Source: JABMMZ01 sp040403495 (lineage in GTDB: Bacteria; Bacteroidota; Bacteroidia; NS11-12g; UBA955). Taken from it: 64,000 bases of DNA. A model generated the notes under the pieces. The model saw only the letters and a program-made list of their open reading frames with translations, had not been told where the DNA came from and made no database searches. A program made the translations under genes and the position numbers. Shown here one piece after another: positions 43,301-52,364 of the stretch. The first letter of the stretch is position 1; every line of letters starts with the position of its first letter. The stretch spans positions 136,790 through 200,789 of the forward strand of contig JBBAKM010000004.1 in NCBI GenBank assembly GCA_040403495.1, in the 5' to 3' direction.

Positions 43301-44653
43301 ATGATGCAAAAATCTATCCTATTTGTACTTTTTTTTGCTTGCCTTAATCTCTATGCGCAGCTAAAACCAAACAAACTCTTTTTTGATTTTGGATCTATCA
43401 GTCAGTTTAATAACGATACTGCTTTTTTTGAAGTTACTAATACCGATAATAGGGTTTCTTATCTTCTCCCAACCCACCATTCTGAGGATTATTTAATTTT
43501 AGTTTCTAGTAAATCCATTGCTCCCGGAGAAACAATGAAAATTGGCATTGTTTATTATACCGAAAAAAAAGGAAAATTTAAAGAAACAATTCCTCTTTAT
43601 TTTAGTAATTCAAATACCCCAATACAGTTTGAATTATCAGGGAATATTCTCTCTTTTCATCCCTTTGCAATTGTAAAATGTCCTTCAATGGAAGGCGTGG
43701 CTCCATTAAAAACGCCAATTGTCCCTTTAATTATTGTAGTTAAAGACAGTTTAACTAATAAAGAAATTAGTGAAGCCGATATTTTAATAAATGAAATACC
43801 ACTCTTGTGTCAGTACAATTCGAAAATTAAGGCATTTAATTGTAAAGCCAATTACGGAAAACATACTCTATATGTGGAAAGTAAAGGTTATTTCCCAAAA
43901 GAACTTTTCTTTGATTATTCTCCATCTAGCAATCGTGTCGTCGTATATTTAAAGCCCATTTCCGAAGAATTGCCTGTTAATAATGAAACAATTGTTGATT
44001 TAGATAATACGGTTTTGGATACTATTGTTAAGCGAAATACAAATATAACAAGGAATGAAACTAATGGAGATGGACTAAAGATTGCACAATACAAACCCAA
44101 TCACCTTATTTTCTTAATTGATATAAGTGGAAGTATGAAAGACAGTAATAAACTCAATTATTTGAAGTTGTCGATTAATAAATTGGTAGCACAGCTAAGG
44201 CCAACTGATTATGTCAGTTTGGTTACTTATGCAGGTCGTTCTAAAGTGGTTTTTGAGTTTGTAAGTGGAACTAATAAGGGTTTGATTATAAGTACGATAG
44301 ATACATTAAGTGCCAAAGGGGGAAGTTATGGTACTGATGGTTTGTTAACCTCGTATGAATTGGGTCGAAAGTATTTTATAAACGGGGCCAATAATCAAAT
44401 TTTAATAGCAACAGACGGGATGTTTAATGGAGGAAGTTTAAGCAATCAAGATTTGGTGAAAATGGCCAGACGAAACTATCAAAAAGAAGGTATTAAATTG
44501 TCGGCGATAGGTTTTGGGAAGGACGAGAAGTCTCTTTATTTTCTAAAGCAATTGGCATTATATGGAAAAGGGAATTTTATTACCATAAAAAATACCAATA
44601 CAGACTTAGATAATTTATTGGAAGAGGTAAAAAAACAATCATTAATTGAATAG
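43301..44653 (+). CDS. Secreted von Willebrand factor A domain protein
   Basis: A 450-residue protein. A signal peptide (MMQKSILFVLFFACLNLYAQ) and an N-terminal Ig-like domain of the choice-of-anchor kind (FFDFGSISQFNNDTAFFEVTN, VSSKSIAPGETMKIGIVYY) are followed by a beta-rich linker. From about residue 268 comes a VWA domain with the MIDAS motif DISGSMKDS, later YGTDGLLTSYELG and ILIATDGMF. VWA domains bind metal-dependent protein ligands, so surface or periplasmic protein interaction is likely. No T9SS tail is visible. Confidence 0.83.
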   Translation: MMQKSILFVLFFACLNLYAQLKPNKLFFDFGSISQFNNDTAFFEVTNTDNRVSYLLPTHHSEDYLILVSSKSIAPGETMKIGIVYYTEKKGKFKETIPLYFSNSNTPIQFELSGNILSFHPFAIVKCPSMEGVAPLKTPIVPLIIVVKDSLTNKEISEADILINEIPLLCQYNSKIKAFNCKANYGKHTLYVESKGYFPKELFFDYSPSSNRVVVYLKPISEELPVNNETIVDLDNTVLDTIVKRNTNITRNETNGDGLKIAQYKPNHLIFLIDISGSMKDSNKLNYLKLSINKLVAQLRPTDYVSLVTYAGRSKVVFEFVSGTNKGLIISTIDTLSAKGGSYGTDGLLTSYELGRKYFINGANNQILIATDGMFNGGSLSNQDLVKMARRNYQKEGIKLSAIGFGKDEKSLYFLKQLALYGKGNFITIKNTNTDLDNLLEEVKKQSLIE

Positions 44654-44733
44654 TGTATTTAAAATTCGTCACTTGTTGACAATAAATACTCCCAAAAATC
44701 TTTACATTAACATTTAATAATTTACTTTGTAGA

Positions 44734-45618
44734 ATGATGAAAATAGTAGCTTCTTTTGTAATTGTAATGTTTTTTAGTTTCAACGGATATTCTAAATCTC
44801 AAGACTCAATTGGCAACAAAATGGTAAATGGCAATCGCTATGTCATGCACAAAATTACCAAGGGGGAAGGTGTTTACAGCATCAGCAAAAAATATGGTGT
44901 TCCTTCTAATGCAATATTTGAAGCCAATCCTGGTTCTGAAAAAGGAATTAAAATTGATCAAGTGTTGTTGATTCCAAGAGGAAAAGAAATGGCAGCAAAT
45001 ACCCAAACTGCTCCTAAAACAAATACAGTTACTGAAACAGCCAAAACCCATAAAGTTGTAAAAGGCAATACACTTTCTTCTATCGCTAAGCAGTATAACT
45101 TGACTTTACAAGAAATTAAGCAAATTAATAATTTATCTTCCGATAATATTCAATTGGGACAACTACTAAAGGTTAGCAAATCAAATGTAGTAACACCCGA
45201 AGTAATAGCTGATAAAGCTAATCCTGATGGTAAAGAGAAGCCAAAAGCGGTTGTGCCTGAAGATAATGAAGTTGAAGTGGCAGTTGTGCCTAGAGCTGAG
45301 ATTGAACAAACATTGAATTCGGAGGCTATACAAAATAAATATACGACAACAGACGGAGATGAAGTAACCGAAAATGGTAAAGCCGTAATTTCTTCGGAAG
45401 GGGAACTTTATCAAGAAAGAAGCTTTATTTTACATCCTTCTGCCAAGGTTGGAACGATAGTAATGATTACAAATCCAAGTAACAATAATGCAGTATTCGC
45501 TCGTGTTATTGGTAATTGTGCACCCATTGATGGTGCAGTTTTGAAAATGAGCAAAACGGTAGCAATGAAACTTGGCGTCAGCAATGATTTGAACGTCAAA
45601 GTAAGCTATGCTAAATAA
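44734..45618 (+). CDS. LysM-domain protein with RlpA-like C-terminal domain
   Basis: A 294-residue protein. A signal peptide (KIVASFVIVMFFSFNGYS) is followed by two LysM domains, MHKITKGEGVYSISKKYGVP... at about 33-80 and HKVVKGNTLSSIAKQYNLT... at about 110-152, which bind peptidoglycan. After an acidic linker, the last ~90 residues (SFILHPSAKVGTIVMITNPS, NAVFARVIGNCAPIDG) resemble the double-psi barrel of RlpA-type septal proteins. Catalytic acidic residues of lytic transglycosylases are not clear, so a cell-wall binding role is safer than a claimed enzyme. Confidence 0.82.
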   Translation: MMKIVASFVIVMFFSFNGYSKSQDSIGNKMVNGNRYVMHKITKGEGVYSISKKYGVPSNAIFEANPGSEKGIKIDQVLLIPRGKEMAANTQTAPKTNTVTETAKTHKVVKGNTLSSIAKQYNLTLQEIKQINNLSSDNIQLGQLLKVSKSNVVTPEVIADKANPDGKEKPKAVVPEDNEVEVAVVPRAEIEQTLNSEAIQNKYTTTDGDEVTENGKAVISSEGELYQERSFILHPSAKVGTIVMITNPSNNNAVFARVIGNCAPIDGAVLKMSKTVAMKLGVSNDLNVKVSYAK

Positions 45619-45635
45619 TTGATATAAATTTACCT

Positions 45636-46889
45636 TTGGGTCAGTTAAATAAATCTTTTTTTCTATTTGTTTTTTGGTCCTTATTCTGCTTCGGACTAAC
45701 ACTCTCTAAATCCCTAATAAGCATAGGTTTTATAGGTGTCGTAATAATTGGGATTCTTAGTTGTAAAAAATACAATCTTAGTAGTTCTGAAAAGAAAATA
45801 GGTTTAGTGCTTGTGATTTCTTTTATGTTAACAGCGCTCTCTCTTGTTTATACTAATAATTTCAACACTTCGTTTGATAAAATCATTTTAAAACTGCCTT
45901 TGTTACTGATTCCTTTTGCTGTATTTTCATTTAAAAATGTGACTGAAAATCTTAGGCACAAAATGATTGTTGTTTTTAATTATGCGATGTTTTTACCTGC
46001 GGTTGTCAGTGTCTATAATTATCTTATCAATAAAACATTGTTTGATGATCTTATTCTTCAGTCTAAACCATTGCCTGTAGAATTTGGATACGGGCTATAC
46101 CATATTCAGTTTTCGGTGTTATTAGCAGCAGCAATTGTTTTAGGTGTGATTGCCTTGTTGCAAAATACTATTCGCAATAATCAAAAAACCTTTTGGTTTT
46201 TATTGGTTTTAGTGGGGGTTAATATAGTTTCGTTACACGTGTTAAGCGCTCGAACAGGTTTGCTGAGTTTGTATGCAGCGGCTTTTGTTGTTATTTATCA
46301 ATATTTTAAGAAAATTGAAATAAAAAAGAAGATAACAATCAGCGCTTTGGTAATTTTACTTCCTTTGTTATTTATACTGTTTAGTACATCCTTGAAGAAT
46401 CGAATTTTTAATACTTACGAAGATTTAAAAGTAACAGTGAGTGGCAAAGATGCGAATGATTATTCAATGGCAATGAGGGTGGCAGCATGGTATAATGCAT
46501 TCGATGTGATAAAAGAAAATCCTTTGTTAGGAGTAGGAGTAGGGAATGTTGAAACAGTATTAAAAGAGAATTTCGAAGAATTTAATCCCCAAATAACACC
46601 ACAAAATAGAAAAAATCCGCACAATCAATTTATTGAAACAGCCGTTGAAAGTGGTGTTTTAAATGGTGTTTTGCTTTTGTTGTTTTTTGGATTATTGTTA
46701 TTTCTTAAATTCGATATGCAAACAAAACTAACTCTGAGTGCAATAGGAATATTGTTTTTTACGGCTTGTTTGTTCGAAAGTTTGTTGGAGCGTCAGTCTA
46801 CAGTTGTAGGAATCGTCATGATAGTTGCCTTTATTCTAGGAAGTAATACTAAAACTGACAATGAAAATAAACCTTTACTTGAGCTCTAG
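45636..46889 (+). CDS. O-antigen ligase/polymerase-family membrane protein
   Basis: A 417-residue protein with about ten transmembrane helices. The family signatures are LSARTGLLSLYAAAF and RKNPHNQFIETAVESGVLNG (the periplasmic His/Asn loop of Wzy_C/WaaL proteins). Members join polysaccharide to lipid A core or to other acceptors. The start is TTG, 17 bases after the LysM gene. It ends by overlapping, tail to tail, the next gene on the other strand by 15 bases. Confidence 0.85.
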   Translation: MGQLNKSFFLFVFWSLFCFGLTLSKSLISIGFIGVVIIGILSCKKYNLSSSEKKIGLVLVISFMLTALSLVYTNNFNTSFDKIILKLPLLLIPFAVFSFKNVTENLRHKMIVVFNYAMFLPAVVSVYNYLINKTLFDDLILQSKPLPVEFGYGLYHIQFSVLLAAAIVLGVIALLQNTIRNNQKTFWFLLVLVGVNIVSLHVLSARTGLLSLYAAAFVVIYQYFKKIEIKKKITISALVILLPLLFILFSTSLKNRIFNTYEDLKVTVSGKDANDYSMAMRVAAWYNAFDVIKENPLLGVGVGNVETVLKENFEEFNPQITPQNRKNPHNQFIETAVESGVLNGVLLLLFFGLLLFLKFDMQTKLTLSAIGILFFTACLFESLLERQSTVVGIVMIVAFILGSNTKTDNENKPLLEL

Positions 46890-48137
46890 TTTTTTTCTTA
46901 TTTTCCCAGATTTTTCAATTAAAAACCAAATGCCATTCGTTTTGCCTTTGCCAATAAAGCATTGACTGGTTTCGCTCAATTCTATGTTTTTGAACAATTG
47001 CCATTTGAGTTCTGCCAGTTCTAAATCATCAAATTCTAACAGCCTTACTCTTTCGCCTGCTGTATTTATTGCAATGGTTTGATAGTAACCTTTAAGTTTG
47101 GGGTCTCCTCTATAAAGGGTTGCAATTCCATTTTTAAAAGTGCTGGCTTTGTTATACGAAGGGTCGCAAGCTTTTAAATCTGTTTTTATTCGGATTTGGC
47201 CAAGTGTATCTATGTAAACTATCATGCTGTCGTATCCAACGGCACACAATCCTTCTGAGAACTCTGGTTCAAATGCACATGGAATCTCAAAGTTTTTTGC
47301 TATTTTAACATTAAAATTACTGTCTACAAAAACATATTTATTACAAAAAACGGTATCTTCCAAATTCATGTTTTCAATTTGATAAGAACCACATTGGTAT
47401 TGAATTAAAAACAAGTTCTTCCCTTTGTTTTTTTCTTTGATTATTTCAGTCTCATTTTCGGGAATAAAGTATTTTAATTTAGGTGATTTTTTAGGGATAA
47501 AACTAAAGTCAAGTTTAGGGACATTCGTCTCTACATTTATAATATCAGGTTTTATCTCAATGGGCTCGACTGGTTTTTTGGTGTTCGAGACAATAAGGAT
47601 TGGTTTTGGTTTAACTTTAACCGCAATTTGAGGTTTGATAGGATTCCCAAGTGTGTCAATATAAATAGCTGTAAAGTATTTTTTGAGAGTGTTACTTCCC
47701 TTCACCAAGCGGGCTTTGTTGTTTTTGAAAGGAAAAGCTTTGTTTTTGTTGTTTGAACAAGCTGCTAATCCAGTTCTGATTTTGATATTCCCAAGGGTGT
47801 CAATATAAACGAGTTCATTTTGCACACTCACTGCACATAAGTTATCTTGAAAATAAGGGTTAAACCAACAAGGTAAATCAAAGAAAGGTTTAATTTTAAG
47901 GTTCATAGCACTGTCAACAAATACATATTTACCGCATAATTTTAGCGTGTCTGTTTTTTTGTAAAGATGCTCGTAAAATGGGTCACAATAAAAAGGGATT
48001 AAGAGTCTATTGTTATTGATTTTATTCACTTTTTTGTAATGTACAACCAGGGAAGTATCCAAGTGCAGCTTTACTTGTCCATTTACTTTTACGCACAGTA
48101 ACGCGAAAATTAGAAAAAAGAAAATGCGAGGTCTCAA
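46875..48137 (-). CDS. Secreted protein with duplicated WG-like repeats
   Basis: A 420-residue protein with signal peptide (IFFFLIFALLCVKVNGQ). Two similar halves: CGKYVFVDSAMNLKIKPFFDLPCWF...LCAVSVQNELVYIDTLGNIKIRT and CNKYVFVDSNFNVKIAKNFEIPCAF...LCAVGYDSMIVYIDTLGQIRIKT, spaced about 190 residues apart with a Pro/Lys-rich linker. The pattern resembles WG (KWG) repeat proteins, but the halves are degenerate. Cysteines are conserved between the copies. Function is not known. Its start overlaps the DCC gene stop. Confidence 0.65.
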   Translation of the reverse strand: MRPRIFFFLIFALLCVKVNGQVKLHLDTSLVVHYKKVNKINNNRLLIPFYCDPFYEHLYKKTDTLKLCGKYVFVDSAMNLKIKPFFDLPCWFNPYFQDNLCAVSVQNELVYIDTLGNIKIRTGLAACSNNKNKAFPFKNNKARLVKGSNTLKKYFTAIYIDTLGNPIKPQIAVKVKPKPILIVSNTKKPVEPIEIKPDIINVETNVPKLDFSFIPKKSPKLKYFIPENETEIIKEKNKGKNLFLIQYQCGSYQIENMNLEDTVFCNKYVFVDSNFNVKIAKNFEIPCAFEPEFSEGLCAVGYDSMIVYIDTLGQIRIKTDLKACDPSYNKASTFKNGIATLYRGDPKLKGYYQTIAINTAGERVRLLEFDDLELAELKWQLFKNIELSETSQCFIGKGKTNGIWFLIEKSGKIRKKLELK

Positions 48138-48532
48138 TTGATAAATTTAGATTTTAAAGTTTCATCAGGAATCCAACATTCTGCTTTTTTGCCAAACCAG
48201 CGGTAACGATTTTTAGAAACAAAATCATAAACGGCATTTCGAATAAATGGAGGAATAATAATGAAGATATAAAGTAGATTGAATGGAAATTTTAAATAGC
48301 GAGCTATTCTTAATACAGCACCACTTTTGGAGTATGTATTGTTGTTGGTAAGTAGAATAATGGTTCGTGAATTCGAGATTTCTGTAATATTTTTGCTAAT
48401 TAATGTTTTTTGAGCAAACTCACTTTGTAATGAGCTGAATTTAAATACATTGTTAGTGTCGTTTTTGATAATGAATTGTACACTTTCAGAACAAAGATTG
48501 CAGACGCCATCAAAAAAAACAATGTGATTCAT
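48134..48532 (-). CDS. DCC-family thiol-disulfide oxidoreductase-like protein
   Basis: A 132-residue DUF393 protein. The N-terminal signature FFDGVCNLCSESVQFI has the D-G-x-C-x-L-C motif with the two active-site-like cysteines; YRWFGKKAECWIP is the usual C-terminal region. These proteins resemble thioredoxin-fold oxidoreductases but have no settled substrate. It overlaps the WG-like gene downstream (ATGA) and lies four bases after gldH, so the three are probably cotranscribed. Confidence 0.87.
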   Translation of the reverse strand: MNHIVFFDGVCNLCSESVQFIIKNDTNNVFKFSSLQSEFAQKTLISKNITEISNSRTIILLTNNNTYSKSGAVLRIARYLKFPFNLLYIFIIIPPFIRNAVYDFVSKNRYRWFGKKAECWIPDETLKSKFIN

Positions 48533-48536
48533 CTCT

Positions 48537-49013
48537 TTAAAAAATAGGTTCTCCTTCTTTAATTTTTACACCAATGCTTTCTACTCCATTTATAATGCTA
48601 TCTCTCATGTTTTGTTCTATAGCAATAAAATATTGTCCAGGGCCACCCTCCAATTTTTTGTTTACAAATAAAGGTAATTCGTAATTAATGGAATTGCCAG
48701 ACGTTTTGCCTAAAGGCTTTCCATCCACATCTGCTAAGGTTAAATTAACCCTTTGGGTTGTTATTTTTCCTTGCGCATCTTTTATGTGTGCTAGCAAATA
48801 TAAGTTTTCAAAAGGATAAGATTTTTGAATTCTCAGTTTTAAGTAAAATTGATGATACAATTGCGGCTGCTTTACCTCGAATCCAAAATCAGGAATTTGG
48901 TTATAAGACCATTGGGATTTTGGAATTTCCTTCATCTCATCAGCTAGTTTGCCTTTTTCGCTGCATGCATTTAAAAGAAATACAAGGGTTAAACAATAAA
49001 AGAGTTTAATCAT
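48537..49013 (-). CDS. gldH: Gliding motility lipoprotein GldH
   Basis: A 158-residue lipoprotein with lipobox LLNAC (Cys17). The family pattern WSYNQIPDFGFEV ... YHQFYLKLRIQKSYPFENLYLLAHI and GGPGQYFIAIEQNMR matches GldH. GldH is needed for gliding in Flavobacterium johnsoniae and is widespread in Bacteroidota, linked to T9SS-dependent adhesin movement. Other gld genes are not in the window, but several T9SS cargo genes are. Confidence 0.88.
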   Translation of the reverse strand: MIKLFYCLTLVFLLNACSEKGKLADEMKEIPKSQWSYNQIPDFGFEVKQPQLYHQFYLKLRIQKSYPFENLYLLAHIKDAQGKITTQRVNLTLADVDGKPLGKTSGNSINYELPLFVNKKLEGGPGQYFIAIEQNMRDSIINGVESIGVKIKEGEPIF

Positions 49014-49115
49014 ACTGCAAATTTAAGTGTAATATGAAACATTATTTAAAATAAAACCTTCAATATTTTTAAAAATTACTCAAAAAACCATTAAGTTTGT
49101 TGAATTCTTCGTGTA

Positions 49116-50015
49116 ATGTTAAATCTCGTCTTTGAAAATATCGATTTTTTAATCGATTTGGTTTTAGCCTTCATCACCATGAGCTTAGGTTTAAACCTGA
49201 GAAGAAAAGATTTTCAAAAATTATTTTATAATCCCAAGTCGCTCACTATAGGGTTACTCGCCCAAATGCTGTTTTTGCCCCTCATAGCATTCACATTAAT
49301 GATTTTTTCAGATTTTTCCCCCGAAATCAAAGTAGGATTTATGATAATTGCTTTGTGTCCAGGAGGAGTTACCTCAAATTTAGTGAGTTTTTTATTAAAG
49401 GGAAATATTGCCCTCAGTATTTCTTTGACTGTCATTAATGGTTTGCTTTGTATGTTTACTATTCCTTTGCTTACCAATTGGTCGTTGAGCTATTTCATAG
49501 GAAATGAAGCTGATATTAGTTTGCCTGTTTTAAGTACTATTCAACATATTGCGCTTGTTACTGTGTTACCAGCCACTATTGGTGTGTTTATCAGAGGAAG
49601 ATTGCCTGAATTAGCTATTAGGATTATTCCAGTGTTAAAGTATTTACTGCCAGCATTATTATTTATTATTTTTACAGTCAAGATATTTGCACCTGCCGAT
49701 AAAGGAGGTATTTTGTTGTCAAAACAAGAGATAATTGACCAAGGATATTGGGTTTTGTTGCTCAATTTTTTAAGCATGATTTTGGGCTACATTCTTGGTT
49801 TGCTGTTTAAAATAGATTTCAAAAATAAAATTACCATTATTGTTGAGGTAGGTCTTCAAAATACCGCACTTGCATTGTTGATTGCAGGAAATATTCTAAA
49901 AAATACGGAAATGCAAAAGCCCGCCATGGTATATGCCATTTTTACCTTTGTTTCCACGTTTGTTTTTGGGTGGTTAATCAAAACGATTGCCTCTAAATTT
50001 ATAGAAAAGAAATGA
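49116..50015 (+). CDS. Bile acid:sodium symporter-family transporter
   Basis: A 299-residue protein with about nine to ten transmembrane helices. Family features are MSLGLNLRRKDFQKL (near the N-terminus), LAQMLFLPLIAFTL, IALCPGGVTSNLVSFLLKGN (sodium-site region) and IIVEVGLQNTALALLIAG. It would import an organic anion with Na+; the actual substrate is unknown since bile acids are unlikely in this setting. Four-base overlap with the endonuclease-like gene (ATGA) suggests joint transcription. Confidence 0.87.
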   Translation: MLNLVFENIDFLIDLVLAFITMSLGLNLRRKDFQKLFYNPKSLTIGLLAQMLFLPLIAFTLMIFSDFSPEIKVGFMIIALCPGGVTSNLVSFLLKGNIALSISLTVINGLLCMFTIPLLTNWSLSYFIGNEADISLPVLSTIQHIALVTVLPATIGVFIRGRLPELAIRIIPVLKYLLPALLFIIFTVKIFAPADKGGILLSKQEIIDQGYWVLLLNFLSMILGYILGLLFKIDFKNKITIIVEVGLQNTALALLIAGNILKNTEMQKPAMVYAIFTFVSTFVFGWLIKTIASKFIEKK

Positions 50016-51160
50016 AAATTGGCGTATTAGTACTTTGTCTAACTGTCGGCAAAAACGCCTCTTACAGTCAACAAATTCCAAGAATAGGAAGTTCGCAGCA
50101 ACTAGAAGTTTGCAATTGGAATATCGAATGGTTTGGAAAAAAAACAGTTGGCTTTGGTCCCGCAGATAAAGTGTTGCAAAAAAATAACATTGCCAATGTT
50201 GTTTTGCAAACTCAAATGGATGTAGTTGCCTTTCAGGAAGTGGCAGATAAAGAAATGTTTGATTCTCTGTTATTGTTGTTGCCCAATTATATTGGTGTTT
50301 TAGCGCCCTACAATGTAGAATTAAAAACTGCTTTTTTGTTCAATAAAAACAATTTTAGGATAGCCTACTCGCGCATACTTGCAATTGGTTCTGACAGCTT
50401 TTCAACCGGAAGATATCCTTTTGAAATAGCCTTAATTCCTCTCAATTCATTCTCAATCGATACCTTGTTTTTGATAAATATCCATTTGAAAGCCAATACA
50501 GGCAATGACTCAGAAAAACAAGAAGCTTATTTAAGTCGCAAAAAATCTGTTGATTGGTTGAAGTCTTATTTGGAAAATCAATCAACAGGAAAAAAAGTAA
50601 TGGTAGTGGGCGATTGGAACGATGACTTCGACCAATCTATTTATAATCAATGGCCTACACCTATAGCGAAATTAGAATTGCAATCCAATTCTAGATTTGT
50701 TTTTTTGACCAAAGTGCTAACACAAAATAATATTCCGTCAACAACAGGATATTCGGATTTTATTGACCATCAATTGGCCTCACAAACTTTGCTAAATGTT
50801 TGTTCTGTTGAAAAAACATCGACTTTAGATTTGAGGCAAATGATTGTGGATTATGCCAATACCACTTCCGATCATTATCCCGTTTATTCTGTTTTCAATT
50901 CATTTTCTTCTGGGTTAAAGAGTAAATCAAGTCAATTCAATCATATAGTTTCCCCAAATCCTGCTTCCAATTGGATTCGCATTAGTGATGTTGTTGAATA
51001 TGATTCTATTTCAATCTTTGATTGTTCAGGAAAAGAAATTGAATGTTACAACTTGGGTGTTGATGATCAATACCATTTCGCATTGTCAAATGGTTTGTAT
51101 TGGATAAAAATAAAGACAAAAAATGGGTGTTTTTTTCAAAAATTGGTGGTGCAAAATTGA
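50012..51160 (+). CDS. Secreted endonuclease/exonuclease/phosphatase-fold protein, T9SS cargo
   Basis: A 382-residue protein with a likely cleaved N-terminus (residues 1-20, ending YSQ). EEP-fold motifs: VCNWNIEWFG (Asn and Glu), VVAFQEVAD (metal Glu), INIHLKANTGND, VVGDWNDDFDQ and TSDHYPVYSVF (catalytic Asp-His). It could cleave DNA or phosphodiesters outside the cell. The last ~75 residues, IVSPNPASNWIRI ... FALSNGLYWIKIKT ... KLVVQN, are a type A T9SS domain. Its TGA overlaps the recX ATG by one base. Confidence 0.87.
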   Translation: MKIGVLVLCLTVGKNASYSQQIPRIGSSQQLEVCNWNIEWFGKKTVGFGPADKVLQKNNIANVVLQTQMDVVAFQEVADKEMFDSLLLLLPNYIGVLAPYNVELKTAFLFNKNNFRIAYSRILAIGSDSFSTGRYPFEIALIPLNSFSIDTLFLINIHLKANTGNDSEKQEAYLSRKKSVDWLKSYLENQSTGKKVMVVGDWNDDFDQSIYNQWPTPIAKLELQSNSRFVFLTKVLTQNNIPSTTGYSDFIDHQLASQTLLNVCSVEKTSTLDLRQMIVDYANTTSDHYPVYSVFNSFSSGLKSKSSQFNHIVSPNPASNWIRISDVVEYDSISIFDCSGKEIECYNLGVDDQYHFALSNGLYWIKIKTKNGCFFQKLVVQN

Positions 51161-51648
51161 TGGATAAAAAAGAAAAAAAATACACCATTCAACAGGCTAT
51201 TCCCAAAATAGAACACTACTGTTCTTACCAGGAAAGGTGTCATCAAGAAGTAAAAAGTAAGCTTTATGATTTTGGGCTCAATACAGATGAAGTTAACGAG
51301 ATTTTAGCCCGATTAGTTAAAGCAAATTTTTTAAATGAAGAAAGATTTGCAATTGCCTTTGCAACTGGAAAGTTTAGACAGAAAAAATGGGGATTAAACA
51401 AGATTGTATTTCAATTAAAGTCGAAGAATGTAAGTGAATTTTGTATAAAAAAAGCACTTACTTATATCGTTGATGATGACTATGATGAAACAATTATTCA
51501 ATTGGCAGACAAGTATTTTAAGAAGTTAAAATCAAGAGATAAAATCTTTGTTAGACAGCAAAAAGTAATTCAATTTTTGATGTCAAAAGGGTATGAATAC
51601 GAAAAATGTAAAATTGTTGTAAAAAAGTTTTTAAATGAACAAACTTAA
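51160..51648 (+). CDS. recX: Regulatory protein RecX
   Basis: 162 residues from the ATG at 51160, one base into the preceding stop; a longer frame from 51100 lies within the upstream gene and is not needed. Helical tandem repeats typical of RecX: ALARREHSRxEL-type IEHYCSYQERCHQEVKSKL, then LVKANFLNEERFAIAFATGKFRQKKWG. RecX binds RecA filaments and limits their growth. Here it is about 23 kb from recA and coupled to a secreted nuclease-like gene rather than to recA. Confidence 0.88.
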   Translation: MDKKEKKYTIQQAIPKIEHYCSYQERCHQEVKSKLYDFGLNTDEVNEILARLVKANFLNEERFAIAFATGKFRQKKWGLNKIVFQLKSKNVSEFCIKKALTYIVDDDYDETIIQLADKYFKKLKSRDKIFVRQQKVIQFLMSKGYEYEKCKIVVKKFLNEQT

Positions 51649-51669
51649 TGTAATATTGTAATAGAGATT

Positions 51670-52164
51670 ATGAGTTTTCATTTAACAGAAACAGATATTT
51701 GGTCCCTTTTGGAACAAGTTAAAGATCCCGAAATTCCGGTTTTATCAATCGTTGATTTGGGCGTTTTGAGAGACGTGAAATATAAAGATAATGAGTTTGA
51801 AATATCAATTACACCAACTTATACTGGTTGCCCAGCTATGAACGTAATTGAGGAAGAGATTTTAGCATTATTGGAACGTAATAATGTGCCATGTAGGGTT
51901 CATTTGATACTTTCGCCTGCATGGACTACTGATTGGATGACAGAATCGGGAAAACAAAAACTGAAAGCATACGGAATTGCACCACCTCAGGAAGAAGGAA
52001 TTTCGCTGAATGATTTGTTCGGAAGTCCTAGTAATATTGAATGTCCATTATGCAACAGCACTCATACTGAATTGATTAGTCAGTTTGGAAGTACAGCCTG
52101 TAAATCACTCTACAAATGTTTGGATTGTAAAGAACCATTCGACTACTTTAAATGTCATCGATAA
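51670..52164 (+). CDS. paaD: PaaD-like protein (phenylacetyl-CoA epoxidase-associated, DUF59 domain)
   Basis: A 164-residue protein. The DUF59/MIP18 domain is EQVKDPEIPVLSIVDLGVLRDV ... TPTYTGCPAMNVI (Cys in the conserved TGCP), and the C-terminus has CPLCNS ... FGSTACKSLYKCLDCKEPFDYFKCH, the zinc-ribbon-like tail diagnostic of PaaD. PaaD is needed for maturation, probably iron loading, of the phenylacetyl-CoA monooxygenase. No paaA, B, C or E lies in the window, so the gene appears uncoupled from that pathway; a general Fe-S/diiron assembly role is possible. Confidence 0.85.
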   Translation: MSFHLTETDIWSLLEQVKDPEIPVLSIVDLGVLRDVKYKDNEFEISITPTYTGCPAMNVIEEEILALLERNNVPCRVHLILSPAWTTDWMTESGKQKLKAYGIAPPQEEGISLNDLFGSPSNIECPLCNSTHTELISQFGSTACKSLYKCLDCKEPFDYFKCHR

Positions 52165-52292
52165 TTTGGTTTTTTAATATTTAAGTATCTGTTTTAAAGT
52201 ATTTTATTTATTGTTTTTTTCTATTTAATCAAGTAAAATGGTGTAAATATAACAGTTTATTGATAGCGCTTTGTAACACTTGTGTATTTTTA

Positions 52293-52324
52293 TTTGCAAT
52301 AATTCACATATAGGCTTACCTTTG
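52293..52324 (+). promoter_or_regulatory. Bacteroidota-type promoter of infB
   Basis: TTTG (52293-52296), 20-base spacer, TACCTTTG (52317-52324): a perfect match to the -33/-7 consensus, about 40 bases before the infB ATG. Confidence 0.8.
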
Positions 52325-52364
52325 CACTTTTAGCAATTAAATTGCTTAAATATATATATTTTTA

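Noticed and set aside
51100..51159. Upstream extension of recX
   Set aside because: It lies in the preceding gene's T9SS domain in another frame; the family starts at ATG 51160.
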